DNA of 64,000 bases from Bacteroidota bacterium (GCA_023386585.1 JAEWJM010000012.1:15055-79054); one strand, 5' to 3'. Numbered from the stretch's first letter, positions 53,413-62,434 are shown. Made by a program: numbers and translations. The notes: generated by a model not told the origin, from the sequence alone.

Positions 53413-53769
53413 TCACAACATTTTTTGCAGAAAAGGCGCCAGTATTATGACGTGATTGTGTAGTTCGTCCTTTGCAGCGTAGATGAGCGTTACAACCTCA
53501 TGTTTTCGTAACTCGTTCACGAAATCGGTAATGCCGCCCGCTTCTTTGAGTTCAGCGAGGTAAAGTGACCTGAATTTGTTCCAGCGCGTGATTTTATCCT
53601 CGTGAAACCACTTTCGCAGGGAGTTTGTCGGCGCAAATTCCTTTTTCCATAGATCACAATTCAGATCTTCGTTCTTAATTCCGCGCGGCCAGAGCCTGTC
53701 AACCAACACTCGGAAACCATCGTCCGGCGAGTAAGGATCGTAGGCTCTTTTCGCATGGATTTGTGTCAT
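53413..53769 (-). CDS. DUF488 family protein
   Basis: 118 residues from MTQIHAKRAYDPYSPDDG (ATG at 53769). DUF488 blocks are present: FRVLVDRLWPRGI, LRKWFHED, FRSLYLAEL and VTLIYAAKDELHNHVIIL. It starts 4 bp inside the SRPBCC gene, so it is the third gene of the ArsR operon. A longer frame to 53943 is not supported. Confidence 0.88.
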   Translation of the reverse strand: MTQIHAKRAYDPYSPDDGFRVLVDRLWPRGIKNEDLNCDLWKKEFAPTNSLRKWFHEDKITRWNKFRSLYLAELKEAGGITDFVNELRKHEVVTLIYAAKDELHNHVIILAPFLQKML

Positions 53770-54275
53770 TTTGAGGAGTTTTGCTGTGTCTGCGCCGCCA
53801 ATAGTTCGGTCAGATTCTCGAAAATCATCCTGAAGCCGATCGTAAAGCCTTCGAGCAGTTTTTCCATTCTGTCGAGCGATTCGTTCGTGACGATTATACG
53901 CACTTCGGTTTGTCCGCTTTCTTCGGTAAAATTCAAATCCCATTCCGAACCCGGCAGTTCAGGGTTTTCATTTTCATCAGCAAATGTATTTGACATTTGG
54001 ATGAACGTTTTCGGATTTATTATGTTGTAGGTCTGAATTCCCCAGCGTTTGTTGCCTTCCGGACTGACCATTGCGTAGAAGCGTTTTCCGCCGACTTCAA
54101 AATCCATGTATTTTGTCTCTGAAGTGTATGGTTTTGGTGCGTACCATTGGTCAAGGATTTCCTTTTTCGTAAATGCGTCCCACACCAAGGCGAGGCCGGC
54201 ATCGAATTTCATATCGATACGAACTGTTTTTGATGATTTGTCGACTGTAAAATCAAACGGTGAATTGCTGTTCAT
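53766..54275 (-). CDS. SRPBCC family protein (AHSA1-like)
   Basis: 169 residues with the AHSA1 pattern (MKFDAGLALVWDAFTKKEILDQW in part: ALVWDAFTKKEILDQWY) and a C-terminal helix with GFRMIFENLTELL. It overlaps the ArsR gene by 4 bp and the DUF488 gene by 4 bp. The ArsR plus AHSA1 pairing is common and the AHSA1 protein is usually the regulated gene. Confidence 0.87.
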   Translation of the reverse strand: MNSNSPFDFTVDKSSKTVRIDMKFDAGLALVWDAFTKKEILDQWYAPKPYTSETKYMDFEVGGKRFYAMVSPEGNKRWGIQTYNIINPKTFIQMSNTFADENENPELPGSEWDLNFTEESGQTEVRIIVTNESLDRMEKLLEGFTIGFRMIFENLTELLAAQTQQNSSK

Positions 54276-54592
54276 TTTTTCTTGTTTTTAAGTGTTTGTA
54301 GTACGTTATCAAGTTGATTAAATCGTTTTTCCCATATTTCCCTGAATTGGTTCAGCCAAATATCGATATCCTTCATTTTTTCAATTTCGAGCGAATAGTA
54401 GATTTCGCGTCCATGTTGTTCTTGTTTTACCAACTCACATTCGGTAAGTATTCGAAGGTGTTTGGAAACGGCCTGCCGCGTGGTATGAAAGTTATCCGCC
54501 AACGCGTTCGGTGTCATTGGATGGATCGCTATCAGTGTAATAATTGCTCTTCTTGTCGGATCGGCTATCGCCTGGAAAATGTCACGACGCAT
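54272..54592 (-). CDS. ArsR/SmtB family transcriptional regulator
   Basis: 106 residues from MRRDIFQAIADPTRRAI (ATG at 54592). The winged helix-turn-helix is clear (LADNFHTTRQAVSKHLRIL). It lacks the metal-binding CxC of ArsR and so belongs to the metal-independent group usually paired with AHSA1 proteins. A perfect inverted repeat overlaps its promoter. Confidence 0.9.
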   Translation of the reverse strand: MRRDIFQAIADPTRRAIITLIAIHPMTPNALADNFHTTRQAVSKHLRILTECELVKQEQHGREIYYSLEIEKMKDIDIWLNQFREIWEKRFNQLDNVLQTLKNKKK

Positions 54593-54618
54593 AATTCCTG
54601 TATTTATGAAACCATTTG

Positions 54619-54653
54619 GTTGCAAATATATGTGCAACTATTCGGTTTCGCAA
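54619..54653 (-). promoter_or_regulatory. ArsR-operon promoter with overlapping inverted repeat
   Basis: Minus strand: TTG (54653-54651), 20-bp spacer, TATATTTG (54630-54623). A perfect inverted repeat GTTGCA-N8-TGCAAC (54619-54638) covers the -7 element, the expected place for an autorepressor. Confidence 0.55.
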
Positions 54654-54764
54654 ATTATTTTGGATTTTTTTTTAATCAAATGATCCGGCGCTTTTTCTGC
54701 TGACGAAAGTGCTGGTAATTCCGGAGTGGACTAGTGGCTTAACGTGAATACCAGCTACTGATTT

Positions 54765-55487
54765 CTATCGAAGCAATTTCCTTTTCAGTAGCTTTATCCG
54801 AGTGGTCAAAATGTCGGATAGAATTCCGAATGCAAGCGTCGCGGATCCGATCAACAGCACGTTAATGTGGAGGATTGTATAAAATATCCCGCCTATGAGT
54901 CCGCCCAAAAAGAAGAAACTGATGATTGTCAGTCGGAGTTTCACCGCCATTTTCAACTTTTTCCGCAGGTCGGCTTCACGGTAGAAAAATAGTTGGGAGA
55001 CTTCAATTCCGAGGTCAGTGAAGAGTCCGGTAAGATGCGTTGTTCGTACCGTCGCGTTCGAGATTCGGGTAACCAAAGAGTTTTGCAATCCCATGGCAAA
55101 GAGGAGAATGCAGGCAATTACATTCGGACTTTGATCAAGAAGATTCGCGGCCAACACGGTTACAATGATAAGAATTGACGCTTCGATTAATGTTGGGATA
55201 ACATACACATATTTGGCATTGCGGCGCGAGATAATTTCGACCAGAAAACTTGAAGAAAAAGAGCCAAGGAAGAAACAAAATATGTACAGGAAATACATGA
55301 ATGCCTGATACGCATGGAGTTTAAAAACTTCGTCCACAAAAAAGGCGAAATGCCCCGTAACGTTGGTTGTCAGCCTTGCAACTGCGAGAAATCCCGCAAC
55401 GTTGACCAATCCCGCTACAAAAGAAAGTAAAGAAGCAATCTGCAAATTGTGTTTAACAGTTCTTCTTTTTCCTATATGAGTAAACAT
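54765..55487 (-). CDS. DUF1275 (YoaK) family membrane protein
   Basis: 240 residues, six predicted helices. DUF1275 features: SFVAGLVNVAGFLAV, TNVTGHFAFF and MGLQNSLVTRI with VRTTHLTGLFTDLG. Function unknown. It is monocistronic on the minus strand. Confidence 0.88.
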   Translation of the reverse strand: MFTHIGKRRTVKHNLQIASLLSFVAGLVNVAGFLAVARLTTNVTGHFAFFVDEVFKLHAYQAFMYFLYIFCFFLGSFSSSFLVEIISRRNAKYVYVIPTLIEASILIIVTVLAANLLDQSPNVIACILLFAMGLQNSLVTRISNATVRTTHLTGLFTDLGIEVSQLFFYREADLRKKLKMAVKLRLTIISFFFLGGLIGGIFYTILHINVLLIGSATLAFGILSDILTTRIKLLKRKLLR

Positions 55488-55597
55488 TTACTGCGAAGTT
55501 CGGTGTTATTGTTCCTTGAATATAAATGCGAAGCGAAGTTCAATATTTATTGTGGAAAGTCGGCGTTTTCCGGCGAAAATCTGCGCTTGAGTTTATG

Positions 55598-56014
55598 CTA
55601 TTCATTCGACATGCCATATTCAACTGCTGCTTTCAGCGTCGGCAGATCAATGTCGCTTAATTTTTTGAATTTTATGCAATAGCCGGTAATGCTGGCTTTC
55701 CCGAGTGTCGCGCCGAAAGTGTCTTTCAAATACGTCTTATCGCTGATTCCCATAATATAAATGGAAATCCCGCTTGTGTTAGCGCTCATGCCGACCTGGT
55801 AAAATTCCTTTGTGCTTCCGTCGGCGTAGGTTCTTTTTTGAAATCCGTAGCCAATGTTTGGATTCGAAACGGTTTTGTTCTCGCTGTCTTTTCCGTCCAA
55901 AAACCACAGTCGGGCGTTGGGATTTTCGCTGCGAATCCATCGGTGAAGTTCGTGCATTTCGCTGCGCTTCGGTTCCGGTTGCGAATTGATGTAAGCTTCA
56001 ATTTCCTTCTCCAT
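55598..56014 (-). CDS. DUF1801 domain-containing protein
   Basis: 138 residues. The N-terminal helix (EIEAYINSQPEPKRSEMHELHRWIR) and FGYGFQKRTYADG-type middle (NIGYGFQKRTYADG), then CIKFKKLSDIDLPTL, match DUF1801/YdhG-like proteins. Role unknown. Confidence 0.75.
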   Translation of the reverse strand: MEKEIEAYINSQPEPKRSEMHELHRWIRSENPNARLWFLDGKDSENKTVSNPNIGYGFQKRTYADGSTKEFYQVGMSANTSGISIYIMGISDKTYLKDTFGATLGKASITGYCIKFKKLSDIDLPTLKAAVEYGMSNE

Positions 56015-56126
56015 TGCTTTAAGATTTCGTCGAATATAGGAACAATTAGCGCTCGGTTTCAGAATATTCGATATATAATCAGTAGATGTTAAGATTAGAG
56101 TTTCTAAATCCGATGAGCTATCACTT

Positions 56127-56879
56127 CTATTGGTCGTTATGTTGCCGATGCGATATAAAAAGTAAAACCGACATTATTCCCAAAGAAACAATTGATGAAT
56201 TTAATGTTCCAAGGTGCATTCCGCCTTTCTCGATTGGTTTCGTCAGAAAGTCGCCAAACGTTGCTCCGAAAGGCCTTGTGAAAACGAATGCGATCCAAAA
56301 TAAAAGAACATGATTAATTTTTGTGAAATAATGCAGCATGACAACTATCATGATCACTGCTCCTGTAATTAAAGCGCCCTGCAGGTAACTCATTCCAAAA
56401 TGATCGCCAAGAAAATCTCCGAACGCGGTTCCTAAACTGTTCGAGAAAAGAATAGCCGTCCAATAGTATATTTCCTTTTGCCTGCCGGTTATTGGATAAA
56501 CTTCGAGGTTCTTGTATTTGCGGAACCAAAGCAACAAAGTTAGGAACAAGCCACCGGTAAGTAAAGCGCTTCCCAAAGTATAGCCGAGATGAAGCGTTCT
56601 ATCAATATAATCGGAGATTTCGGTTCCCAATGTTGTTGTACCGATAATTACCAGCCAATAAATCGCAGGCACAAATTTTTTGACTGAAAGTTGGGCAAAC
56701 AAAACGGCTAAGAAAAAGAGCAAGGTAATTGCAATCCCGATGGTATAACCTAAGTTCAAAGTCATTGAAAAAAAATCACCAAGCGTTTCTCCAAGTGTTG
56801 TTGCAACAATTTTCATAAGCCAAAACAGGAGTGTTATTTTGGCAACCTTGTTAAATTGTTCGCTTTGGTTTTCGTTCAT
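56127..56879 (-). CDS. COG4705 family membrane protein
   Basis: 250 residues, eight helices, from ATG at 56879. Four internal repeats are visible, each with a G(T/E)xxxD(F/Y) core: TTLGETLGDFF, TTLGTEISDYI, NSLGTAFGDFL and RPFGATFGDFL. The family is uncharacterised membrane-anchored protein COG4705. It starts 28 bp downstream of the DNA alkylation repair gene. Confidence 0.82.
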   Translation of the reverse strand: MNENQSEQFNKVAKITLLFWLMKIVATTLGETLGDFFSMTLNLGYTIGIAITLLFFLAVLFAQLSVKKFVPAIYWLVIIGTTTLGTEISDYIDRTLHLGYTLGSALLTGGLFLTLLLWFRKYKNLEVYPITGRQKEIYYWTAILFSNSLGTAFGDFLGDHFGMSYLQGALITGAVIMIVVMLHYFTKINHVLLFWIAFVFTRPFGATFGDFLTKPIEKGGMHLGTLNSSIVSLGIMSVLLFISHRQHNDQ

Positions 56880-56907
56880 AATACTTCCAGTTTCTGTTAA
56901 TCGTAAA

Positions 56908-57552
56908 TTATAAATTTCGTTTATTGCTTTCAATTGCAATAAATTCGGGTAGATATTCCGGCGTGCATCCTTTTGAAACCGTCTTGCCTTTGTAGAGTCC
57001 GGTTTTTTCACCAAGCGCAATACACCGATCGCGCAGTTTCTTATCGTAAACGCCGATCCAACCGGCTAAAAAATTCATTGCCCATTGGACTTCTGGTTCC
57101 TCCTTTTCAATCCGGTTTTCAATTTTGGATAGCAATTCCTCATTACTTGTCGGAGGAGTTTGTCCCATCCAGCGCAAACGGCCTTGATAATACCAGAAGA
57201 CTCGCCGCAGAAGTGGCGACGGGCTCGTTTCCCAGCTTTCTATCAATGCAATTGTCTTTTTGTCTTTGGTGAGTTGGTTTGCCATCAGCCAATCAATGAG
57301 TTGAAGTTTTTCGGTTTCAACGTGCTGATTCATGTCGGATACCAAGTTGTCAATGATTTCCCGGGTAAGAAGCTTTTTGTCCATTATCAGAATCGCCAAT
57401 TGTCGCGCGAGGAAGCGTTTGGTTGACCAAAGTTCGATTGCCAGTTGGTGGTCTTTTTTTATGTCTTTTGCGATGGTGCGCAGATCGCCCAGTTTCGTAG
57501 TCGTGTCAGCTATCTGAGAGAGTATTTTTTCTGTTTCCGTTGATAATTTCAT
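56908..57552 (-). CDS. DNA alkylation repair protein (AlkD-like HEAT-repeat)
   Basis: 214 residues, fully helical. The pattern LAIELWSTKRFLARQLAILIM and QWAMNFLAGWIGVYD (with later RCIALGEKTGLYKG) matches the AlkD-like HEAT-repeat DNA alkylation repair family. AlkD flips no base but excises alkylpurines; activity here is inferred. Confidence 0.85.
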   Translation of the reverse strand: MKLSTETEKILSQIADTTTKLGDLRTIAKDIKKDHQLAIELWSTKRFLARQLAILIMDKKLLTREIIDNLVSDMNQHVETEKLQLIDWLMANQLTKDKKTIALIESWETSPSPLLRRVFWYYQGRLRWMGQTPPTSNEELLSKIENRIEKEEPEVQWAMNFLAGWIGVYDKKLRDRCIALGEKTGLYKGKTVSKGCTPEYLPEFIAIESNKRNL

Positions 57553-57593
57553 CTGTACAATTTATTGGATAGGTGCGACCACAATTTTGGATG

Positions 57594-57788
57594 CTACTTC
57601 ACATCTCGAACGTATGCGACATAAGCGATGGTTGCACCTCCAAAGCACATCCCTGTGCCGATCAGGCGGACAATATCAACGGTTCGAATGTTGGCCCATG
57701 CGGGGCCGCTGATCATGGCTAAAAGGTTCATCAATCCAAAAATAGCAAGCAAGTAGAAAATGCGAGGAAATCTGCGTCGGTTGTTCAT
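57594..57788 (-). CDS. Small membrane protein
   Basis: 64 residues with two hydrophobic helices (about 10-30 and 40-58) and a basic N-terminus (MNNRRRFPR). No family recognised. Ends 41 bp before the alkylation repair gene on the same strand. Confidence 0.55.
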   Translation of the reverse strand: MNNRRRFPRIFYLLAIFGLMNLLAMISGPAWANIRTVDIVRLIGTGMCFGGATIAYVAYVRDVK

Positions 57789-57833
57789 TGTTTATCTTTT
57801 ATAATCTTGTGATTCGCTTTCGTAACATTTGTT

Positions 57834-58352
57834 TTAAAACAGTTTCAAGCTATTTATTATTTGTTGCAACGCTTCATAGAATATTGGGAAATCTTCTACT
57901 TTCCGTGTGAAGAGGCGAACGACAATAAAATTATGGTCATATACAGTTAGATAATATTTTGATTTTATTTTTTCGGTCGGACTTTCCTCGAGCGATGTCA
58001 AGTAATAATAATTTTGGCCGTTAATTGTTGATTCTCCGATCTCCGAAACTATATCGCCGCGCGTCCGAAGTTGTTTTGTATATCTATCCGCAATCGAGTC
58101 CAAAGGCGACGAACCACTATATTTTGAAATGGTTAGATAAGCTGATGCGTTTGGATAATTTTGGTCATTGTTGGTTGTCGCGAGAAATCGAACCGGGCTT
58201 TTTTTGCCTTGCGAGACGGTAATCCAGGATTTAGGATAGGAAATCGCAAATCCATTTTTCTGGTCGACGAAAGTTTTCAGATTCTGTGCAAAAATGGGAG
58301 CGTTACAGCAAAAGAATATTCCAATAAGGATCTGCACAATTTTAGTTTTCAT
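57834..58352 (-). CDS. PsbP-related exported protein
   Basis: 172 residues with a signal peptide (about 1-22). The mature part opens with FVDQKNGFAISYPKSWITVSQG and has the strand-helix pattern of PsbP-like/Mog1-fold proteins, common among bacterial secreted proteins of unknown role. Confidence 0.65.
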   Translation of the reverse strand: MKTKIVQILIGIFFCCNAPIFAQNLKTFVDQKNGFAISYPKSWITVSQGKKSPVRFLATTNNDQNYPNASAYLTISKYSGSSPLDSIADRYTKQLRTRGDIVSEIGESTINGQNYYYLTSLEESPTEKIKSKYYLTVYDHNFIVVRLFTRKVEDFPIFYEALQQIINSLKLF

Positions 58353-58498
58353 CGTCAGTTTTTAAGAAGTTAGAGCTAACGGCGTCGGTTTGATGCTCTT
58401 GGCCAATTATTTACAGCTGAAAAATAGACAAAATTCGTGTACCTGAAACTATGTGCAGAAACTAAAAAAGCTGACGGTAAAACAATGTTGTCAGTAGT

Positions 58499-59524
58499 TT
58501 ATAAAGTCAGCGATTTTATAATTGCTTTTGGACTCATAAATTGGGAAAAATACTGCTGTGCATTGCGGGCAAGTTTCGCACGAAAGTCAGGATGTTCAAC
58601 CAATTCTGTAATTGCACTTTCTATTTCCCCTTCGGATGAAATAAAATGAACATGCTCACCGTGAACAAGAGGTTTTGTGAAACTATAAGACAATTTGGAT
58701 GAGATTATCACGCTGCCAATAGCCAGAAACTCAGCCAATTTCCAGCCGTGACAATTATGAACCGCAGGCGTATTGAAAACGACGATAGACTTTTTACTGT
58801 TGTTTAGAAAATCCCGGAGCGAATACGGTTCATGAATAATAACGTCTTCAAATCGATTATAATCAGGATGATCTTTACTGGCAAAGAGTCCGCCTTCAAA
58901 TTTAATCGACTTGAAAGACCGGCAGGTTTCGATAAATTTTTTTCGGTACTGATTGGTTTCACCGACTTCATCGCCGCTCGTCCATAAAGTCGCCGCCAGA
59001 AATATATAATTCTCATCGCTGCTTTTAGAAGTTTCAAGGAATTTTGCGAGCGGCAATCGCTGGTACTGATGCCAATAATCTTGAATGAATTTGAAGCCGC
59101 TTACAGGAATCGATCTGGAGCTTAGAAAACTATTTTTTAAGCATTGGAAAATGGTTTCGGGCAATGACCAAATCCGAACGCCGAATGATGGCGGAATAAC
59201 GCGCAGTTTATCTAAATTTTTATGAATGTGGCCTGGGTCGAAATTGATTTTTGCATAGATGTCACACCATTCGTAGGCTTCGTTGCTAATGTCGGGCGGA
59301 TCACAGAAATCGATGACGTACCTTGTGATTATGCCGTCGTTAATTTGGACAAAAGCAAAATAATGATTGAATGAAAATAATTCCTTTGCTCTATGAAGTT
59401 CACGAAAGTAGTGCCTTCCGAATGAAACATTCCGTTTTCCAAAAGTTTCGTATAAGCCCTGAATGTAAAATGAGGAGTAAAGTATTCGAGATGTAGGATC
59501 AATGACTATGCGACTTTCTTTCAA
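58499..59524 (-). CDS. Glycosyltransferase-like protein
   Basis: 341 residues. The C-terminal third, with HNCHGWKLAEFLAIGSVIIS and SEGEIESAITELVEHP, matches the nucleotide-sugar side of GT-B-fold glycosyltransferases. The N-terminal half is divergent. Only a TTG (59524) is available as start. A copy of the 55-bp dispersed element lies 70 bp upstream. Confidence 0.7.
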   Translation of the reverse strand: MKESRIVIDPTSRILYSSFYIQGLYETFGKRNVSFGRHYFRELHRAKELFSFNHYFAFVQINDGIITRYVIDFCDPPDISNEAYEWCDIYAKINFDPGHIHKNLDKLRVIPPSFGVRIWSLPETIFQCLKNSFLSSRSIPVSGFKFIQDYWHQYQRLPLAKFLETSKSSDENYIFLAATLWTSGDEVGETNQYRKKFIETCRSFKSIKFEGGLFASKDHPDYNRFEDVIIHEPYSLRDFLNNSKKSIVVFNTPAVHNCHGWKLAEFLAIGSVIISSKLSYSFTKPLVHGEHVHFISSEGEIESAITELVEHPDFRAKLARNAQQYFSQFMSPKAIIKSLTL

Positions 59525-59593
59525 GGTTGTGATTTTAAAGAATTACTGCCGATGGTCGGCGGCGCTTCCAGATCGCGGAAAACCATGTTAATT

Positions 59594-59643
59594 ACTTCGG
59601 GCAAGGTAAAACTATTCTCTTAAATTGCTGTTCGCAAAAAAGG
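59594..59643 (-). repeat. Dispersed ~55-bp element, copy A
   Basis: Shares the TTCGGGCAAGGTAAAACTAT core and a degenerate TTGCTGTTCGC end with the copies at 61.4, 62.4, 62.75, 63.22 and 63.69 kb. It lies 70 bp 5' of the minus-strand glycosyltransferase gene. Confidence 0.55.
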
Positions 59644-59715
59644 AATACGGCCCTAACTGTTAAACGGACAGGAATTGCAGGTTTCGATTCTTCCCGCCTG
59701 GCAATGATTTGTACA

Positions 59716-60204
59716 TCATTTACTGATTTTAAAATCTTGGTTGGTGAAAGGTTGGCTGTCCGGAATTTTCACCACATTAAATTCAAAGTCGGCCAAACGA
59801 TGACAACTGTTGCAAGTGTTTGTCAGCGAGATGTAAGTACTTTTGAATAAGGCGGGATTGTGCTGTTTTATCGCATTGTTAATGCTGTCTAACGCAGGAT
59901 TTATCATTCCGACCATCTGACTCTCCGTTCGTTCCGTTTGAAATTTCTGAATGTTTTCGATGGCTTCCTTTATTTCGTGAACTTCAAAGTCTGCAAGTTT
60001 CCAGTTTTGATTCTGTCCTGCAAACCAAAGTTTGGAATGATGCGCTTGTATGTTAGTCATAAATTCTCCGAAGCCGGGTTTATAAGTATCGCCAAGTTTT
60101 TTTTCCAGACTGTCGATTCGGTTTTGCAAAACCTGTGTCTTGTCATTAGGCCGATTGCAGGCAAAAAGTCCGAATGTTATTATGATGATAAAAGTCTTTT
60201 TCAT
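59716..60204 (-). CDS. Cytochrome c-like lipoprotein
   Basis: 162 residues. Lipobox FACN (Cys about 16). A helical body ends in one heme c site, NTCNSCHRL (about residue 130-138). The layout, with a helical bundle and a heme near the C-terminus, recalls cytochrome c' type folds. The partner is unknown. Confidence 0.7.
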   Translation of the reverse strand: MKKTFIIIITFGLFACNRPNDKTQVLQNRIDSLEKKLGDTYKPGFGEFMTNIQAHHSKLWFAGQNQNWKLADFEVHEIKEAIENIQKFQTERTESQMVGMINPALDSINNAIKQHNPALFKSTYISLTNTCNSCHRLADFEFNVVKIPDSQPFTNQDFKISK

Positions 60205-60374
60205 TCTATTGAAATTGAATGGCCGTCATAGCATTACGCCTCACCGCTTCGCAAGAGTTGGCAGCTCCGGAAATGAGTTATAAAGATGAAAAATAATTAA
60301 ATTTTACTTGGGTTGGTAAATCCTGCAAGCTAAATGCAGGCATTCGGCTCCAATGTTATGGTATTTGAACAGAT

Positions 60375-60677
60375 TTAGTAGGTATTCTTTTCCCGAATGG
60401 CTTTCGTTTCTTTTGGAATTTCAATAAAATAGTAGAGTAGGCCGGTTATAAGTCCAAAAAAGATAAAGCCGATTAACCACAAGAATTTTTCCGGCAATGG
60501 TTTGTTGGATCGGAAGATCATCGTTAATCCGATAATAATATAAATAATTGAAATTAGAAAAGCGAGAGGAAATATAAACGCCGCACCGGGCCAGTGCAAT
60601 AGTTTAAAAAGTGCACCAATAATTAAAATCGGAATACTTAAAAACAGTGCCAGCGAATAAAGTCGAATAGAATTCAT
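60375..60677 (-). CDS. Small three-pass membrane protein, paralogue of 45227-45544
   Basis: 100 residues. GALFKLLHWPGA near residue 22 is a motif also seen at the start of GldL-related small membrane proteins of Bacteroidota; the end EKFLWLIGFIFFGLITG matches the gene at 45227. It is too short to be GldL itself. Confidence 0.6.
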   Translation of the reverse strand: MNSIRLYSLALFLSIPILIIGALFKLLHWPGAAFIFPLAFLISIIYIIIGLTMIFRSNKPLPEKFLWLIGFIFFGLITGLLYYFIEIPKETKAIREKNTY

Positions 60678-60794
60678 ATTTCGAGTTATTTATGTGAAGA
60701 TAAATCTTTATTTAAATGATTTCGTTAGCTTTCGAAGTTTTTGTTTCAAGGGATTTATTGAAATTTTGCTCAATAATTTAAAAGCATTTTAATT

Positions 60795-61337
60795 TCAATT
60801 TTGCCACTCCTGTTTCAGCAAGGAATGGCATTCTGAATCTTCATGAACCCCATCTACAATATAATCTTGCCGTGCTATTCCTTCCTTCGTAAAATTGAAT
60901 TTCTTTAATAACTTCAGTGATGGGATATTATACGAAGCCACCAAAGCTTGCACGCGATGAAGATTCAAATTTTGAAAACCGAACTGTAACACCATTTTCA
61001 AAGCTTCCGTCATATAACCTTTGTTCTTAGAATGGTCGTTTCTCAGGCTGTAAAAAATATCCGCGCGATTGTGACTCATATTCCAGGTATGAAATCCACA
61101 TTCACCTAAAATTTGATTGGAAGACTTTTCGACTAATAGAAAGTAAAAAAATGATATTCTGAAGGTTTCCATTCCTTTTTCAAATTTCAGCTTTAAATCC
61201 TGAAAGTCGTCTTCACTGAACTGGAAAAAATCAGTAATCTTTTTTTGTGTTTTAGAACTGAACAAATCCTCAATAATCTTTGGTGTAATCGGTTTCAAAA
61301 GCAATCTTTCAGTTTCAAGTTCACTATATTCAATCAT
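60795..61337 (-). CDS. GNAT family N-acetyltransferase (RimJ/RimL-like)
   Basis: 180 residues from MIEYSELETERLLLKPI (ATG at 61337). GNAT motifs are present: ETERLLLKP, IGECGFH-like ILGECGFHTW, and the acetyl-CoA loop RNDHSKNKGYMTEALK followed by LHRVQALV. It acetylates a small amine or protein N-terminus; substrate unknown. Copy B of the dispersed element is 58 bp upstream. Confidence 0.87.
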   Translation of the reverse strand: MIEYSELETERLLLKPITPKIIEDLFSSKTQKKITDFFQFSEDDFQDLKLKFEKGMETFRISFFYFLLVEKSSNQILGECGFHTWNMSHNRADIFYSLRNDHSKNKGYMTEALKMVLQFGFQNLNLHRVQALVASYNIPSLKLLKKFNFTKEGIARQDYIVDGVHEDSECHSLLKQEWQN

Positions 61338-61394
61338 AGCCCTAATTGTTTTGTATTTCGCCCCATCGATCTCGTGTATTCTTGGACCAAATGC

Positions 61395-61449
61395 TACTTT
61401 CCGGCAAGGTAAAACTTTCTTAATTACCTGCTGCCCGAACCAAAAAATG
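61395..61449 (-). repeat. Dispersed ~55-bp element, copy B
   Basis: Core CTTTCCGGCAAGGTAAAACT and end CTGCCCGAACCAAAAAA. It lies between the GNAT start and the methyltransferase stop, 58 bp 5' of the GNAT gene. Confidence 0.65.
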
Positions 61450-61465
61450 TAACCATGGTACAAAA

Positions 61466-62305
61466 TTATATTCTGGCAACCAGGAAAAATTCTCCGCTTG
61501 CAGGAACAAGATTGTCCGTTCTGTGTATAAAATATCTCTCAGTCATTTCTTTTGTAGAAATGGTTTGGATGTGCGTCAGACCTATGTCATCTGCAAGCTT
61601 TACAATTTCATCAATGCGAAAAAAACTTACAAAGGGCGTTCCTGAAGCGGATGCACCTTTAATTGCCATTTCCAGTAAAGGCTTGTCTTCTTCATCGAGT
61701 TGCTCCAAGGGTAAATAAAATGAGATTGCTACCGTTGAACCGGCCGCAAGTGAAACCATACTTTTTAGCGTATCGGCGATTGCGTCCTTGGTTAGGTAAA
61801 GTGTGACGCCGGTGCAGGAAACAAAAGTTGTCGAATTTATATCAAAGCCTTTTTTTATTAATTCGTCCCACCAGGATGATTTTTCAAAGTCAACTGGAAC
61901 GAAATGAAGATTAGTAGGGATTTCATATCCGTTTTGGATCAGTTTTTCTTCCTTCCATGCTAAGGTATCCGGTTGGTCAATTTCGTAAATGTCAACACGC
62001 GAACTAACGGCTGCATTTCGTTGAGCAAAGCTGTCGAGGCCTGCACCAAGCAGAACATATTGCATTACACCGTTTTCAATTTCGTTTTTCGCGATATCTT
62101 CAACAAATCGGGCGCGGGCAACAATGGAAGCCCGGAGCCGTTTCGTGTATTTCATGTCAGGACGTTCCTGCCAATCCTTGTCCGGTTTGATCAGTTCGTA
62201 CCCGACTCTGTCCTCAATGACTGGAGGTTTATCATCCACAAACACATGTAATGCTCTCCATAATGCGGTCCTTATTGCTGTATTATCTGGCTGTTTTCTT
62301 GTCAT
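61466..62305 (-). CDS. Class I SAM-dependent methyltransferase (TIGR00027/leucine carboxyl methyltransferase-like)
   Basis: 279 residues from MTRKQPDNTAIRTALWRALH (ATG at 62305). Motifs: RLRASIVARARFVED, QYVLLGAGLDSFAQR (SAM loop), VDIYEIDQPDTLAWK, and FVSCTGVTLYLTKDAI. Matches the family often annotated as SAM-dependent methyltransferase TIGR00027. Copy C of the dispersed element is 68 bp upstream. Confidence 0.88.
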   Translation of the reverse strand: MTRKQPDNTAIRTALWRALHVFVDDKPPVIEDRVGYELIKPDKDWQERPDMKYTKRLRASIVARARFVEDIAKNEIENGVMQYVLLGAGLDSFAQRNAAVSSRVDIYEIDQPDTLAWKEEKLIQNGYEIPTNLHFVPVDFEKSSWWDELIKKGFDINSTTFVSCTGVTLYLTKDAIADTLKSMVSLAAGSTVAISFYLPLEQLDEEDKPLLEMAIKGASASGTPFVSFFRIDEIVKLADDIGLTHIQTISTKEMTERYFIHRTDNLVPASGEFFLVARI

Positions 62306-62372
62306 AACTTGCTGCGAAGTACTATCTGTAAATACCGGTATTGTGACTATTCTGTTGCTGCGAAGATAACAT

Positions 62373-62434
62373 GACTCTTTCCGCAAGTTAAAACATTCTT
62401 GATTAGAACAAAGTTCCCGAACCGAATATGCAGC
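62373..62434 (-). repeat. Dispersed ~55-bp element, copy C
   Basis: Divergent copy: CTTTCCGCAAGTTAAAACAT at the start and TTCCCGAACCGAATATGCAGC-like end (62412-62434). 68 bp 5' of the methyltransferase gene. Confidence 0.55.

Noticed and set aside
54660..54764. Possible tRNA or attachment site in the gap before the DUF1275 gene
   Set aside because: Stem-like pieces are present, but no cloverleaf, T-loop or CCA end could be built; no integrase is nearby.
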